DNA from: Paracoccus methylovorus
GTDB taxonomy: Bacteria > Pseudomonadota > Alphaproteobacteria > Rhodobacterales > Rhodobacteraceae
DNA length: 64,000 bases
Direction: 5' to 3'
Assembly: GCF_016919705.1 (NCBI RefSeq)
Contig: NZ_CP070368.1
Location: forward strand, 992,001 to 1,056,000
The notes under the pieces are model-generated. The model saw nothing but the letters and a program-made list of their open reading frames with translations. It did no database searches and was not told the DNA's origin. Of this stretch, positions 62,651-64,000 are shown in pieces. Each line of letters opens with the position of its first letter. Within the stretch, counting starts at the first letter, position 1. The position numbers were made by a program, and so were the translations under genes.

Positions 62651-64000
62651 TCAGCTAAGGTGGGCGGAAGGATCGCGGATGCGCGAAACCTGCGCCACGT
62701 CGCTTTCGGTTTCCAGTGCCGTCAGCAGCGCGTGCAGATGTTCGCGGTCGCGCAATTCGACCTCGACCCGCAGGCGATAGAAATCCGGCTTGCGATCAAG
62801 AAATTCCAGATCCGAAATATTCGCGCCCTGCGCGCCGATCAGCGTGCAGATCCGGCCCAGCACGCCCGCGTCATGGCGAATGGTCAGCGACAGCATGGTC
62901 GAATACGCCGCCGGGTGTTGACCCTCGCGCCAGTGCAGATCGACCCAGCGTCCCGGGCTTTCCTCGAACTCGGCCAAGACCGGGCAGTCGATGGCATGGA
63001 TCACCACGCCCTTGCCGCGATAGGTGATGCCGATGATACGCTCGCCAGGCAGCGGATTGCAGCAAGGCGCGCGGGTGAATTCCTGATCGGCTTCCAGCCC
63101 CGCCACCGCGCGCTTGGCGTCGATCTCGCTGCGCTTTTCGGCCAGTTCGGGATAAAGCGTGGTCAGCACGTCATGGGCCGAGATCTCGGCACTGCCGATC
63201 CGCGCCAGCAGCTCATCCGCATCCGGCAGCGCCATGGTCTTGGCCGCGGTGCGCAATGCCTTGTCGCTGACCTTGCGGCCCATGTGTTCAAAGGCCACCC
63301 GGACCAGTTCCGAGCCAAGACGGATAAAGCGCGTCCGATCCTCTTGCCGCAGCGAACGCCTGATCGCCGCCTTGGCGCGGCCGGTGACGACGATATCCAG
63401 CCAGGTGGCCTGCGGGCGCTGGCCGGAAGCGGCGATGATATCGACCGACTGTCCGTTCTTGAGCCGCGTCCACAGCGGCACGCGGATGCCGTCCACTTTG
63501 GCCCCGACGCAGGAGCTGCCCAGCCGGGTATGGATGGCATAGGCGAAATCCAGCGGTGTCGCGCCTTTCGGCAGCGGGATCACGTCGCCCTTGGGCGTAA
63601 AGCAGAATACCTGGTCGGAATACATTTCGAGCTTCACATGCTCGAGGAATTCGTCGTGATCCTCTTCGCCGAAACGCTCGGTCAGGCTGGCGATCCATTC
63701 GCCCGGATCGACGGCAAAGGGGTTTGCCGTGCGCACCCCGTCGCGATAGGCCCAATGCGCGGCCACGCCGGCTTCCGCAACCTCGTGCATCTGACGGGTG
63801 CGGATCTGAACCTCGACCCGCTTGCCGTCCCGGCCCGAGACGGTGGTGTGGATCGAGCGATAGCCGTTCGCCTTGGGCTGGCTGATGTAATCCTTGAACC
63901 GGCCCGGCACCGCGCGCCAGCGGTGATGGATCACGCCCAGCGTGCGATAACAGTCCGGCTCGGTCCGGGTAATGATGCGAAAACCGTAAATGTCCGACAG
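62651..64000 (-). CDS. RelA/SpoT bifunctional (p)ppGpp synthetase/hydrolase, C-terminal part (5' end outside window)
   Basis: The frame is open to base 64000, so the start is outside. About 449 residues are seen: the end of the synthetase domain (LSDIYGFRIITRTEPDCYRT, QPKANGYRSIHTTV), the TGS domain (FCFTPKGDVIPLPKGATPLDFAYAIH), a helical/CC region and the C-terminal ACT domain (GVLGRICTLIGAQGANISDLEF). The HD hydrolase domain would lie upstream. In this group one Rsh enzyme usually does both jobs. GTG 63934 is internal. Confidence 0.95.
   Translation of the reverse strand: MSDIYGFRIITRTEPDCYRTLGVIHHRWRAVPGRFKDYISQPKANGYRSIHTTVSGRDGKRVEVQIRTRQMHEVAEAGVAAHWAYRDGVRTANPFAVDPGEWIASLTERFGEEDHDEFLEHVKLEMYSDQVFCFTPKGDVIPLPKGATPLDFAYAIHTRLGSSCVGAKVDGIRVPLWTRLKNGQSVDIIAASGQRPQATWLDIVVTGRAKAAIRRSLRQEDRTRFIRLGSELVRVAFEHMGRKVSDKALRTAAKTMALPDADELLARIGSAEISAHDVLTTLYPELAEKRSEIDAKRAVAGLEADQEFTRAPCCNPLPGERIIGITYRGKGVVIHAIDCPVLAEFEESPGRWVDLHWREGQHPAAYSTMLSLTIRHDAGVLGRICTLIGAQGANISDLEFLDRKPDFYRLRVEVELRDREHLHALLTALETESDVAQVSRIRDPSAHLS

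Overview
The window is high-GC, densely packed alphaproteobacterial chromosome. Gene families and order (dnaG–rpoD, mreBCD–mrdA–rodA, fused pntA with pntB, GANTC methylation-type sites, a BolA/Grx4 pair, the polyamine-type glutamine synthetase cluster) point to the Rhodobacterales, with Paracoccus the most likely genus. The genus is inferred from recall of similar proteins, not from a search. The content is mostly core housekeeping. I see no rRNA, tRNA, CRISPR array, insertion sequence or prophage.

Layout. 1–3.5 kb: the 3' part of dnaG and all of rpoD, separated by a spacer with seven GANTC sites. 3.5–10 kb: a flavin reductase, rmuC, a YjbQ protein, a polyamine-type ABC transporter without a binding protein, and a small secreted protein. 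10–20.3 kb: cysS, citramalate synthase, a squalene/phytoene-synthase-like protein, enolase, an EEP-family protein, selO, an SMR exporter, obgE and proB. 20.3–28.2 kb: an acyltransferase, aminopeptidase N, an Ala-rich membrane protein, malate synthase G, an ICMT-like methyltransferase and a D-lyxose isomerase. 28.2–36 kb: transhydrogenase pntAB, an L,D-transpeptidase lipoprotein, DUF3422, an ArsC/Spx-like protein, a YitT protein and an orphan solute-binding protein. 36–45.2 kb: manC, ghrA, the complete rod-shape operon on the minus strand, and a divergent glycosyltransferase. 45.2–50.5 kb: leuA with a leucine-rich leader, purD, xseA and a [2Fe-2S] ferredoxin. 50.5–57.3 kb: a TetR-like regulator, typA, a 24-residue membrane peptide, a DUF442 protein, gph plus a thioredoxin-like protein, bolA plus grxD, and a YqjD/YqjE-like pair. 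57.3–64 kb: an aminotransferase divergent from an amidotransferase–PuuA-like–PuuB-like cluster, a DUF2062 protein and the partial RelA/SpoT gene.

How genes work together. mreB-mreC-mreD-mrdA-rodA build the lateral-wall elongasome. The 6–9 kb transporter and the 58–62 kb cluster together suggest polyamine uptake and gamma-glutamylation breakdown. leuA and cimA feed branched-chain amino acid synthesis. bolA and grxD form an Fe–S/iron-sensing pair.

Most unusual signals, in my view: (1) seven GANTC sites in 113 bp over the probable rpoD promoter; (2) a split sequence element found in the same sense orientation 26–37 nt past the stop codons of proB, the acyltransferase gene and purD, with two copies forming one long hairpin; (3) a leucine leader peptide with alternative hairpins before leuA; (4) a 24-codon membrane-peptide gene downstream of typA; (5) a protein with four consecutive 11-residue repeats next to a YqjE-like partner.
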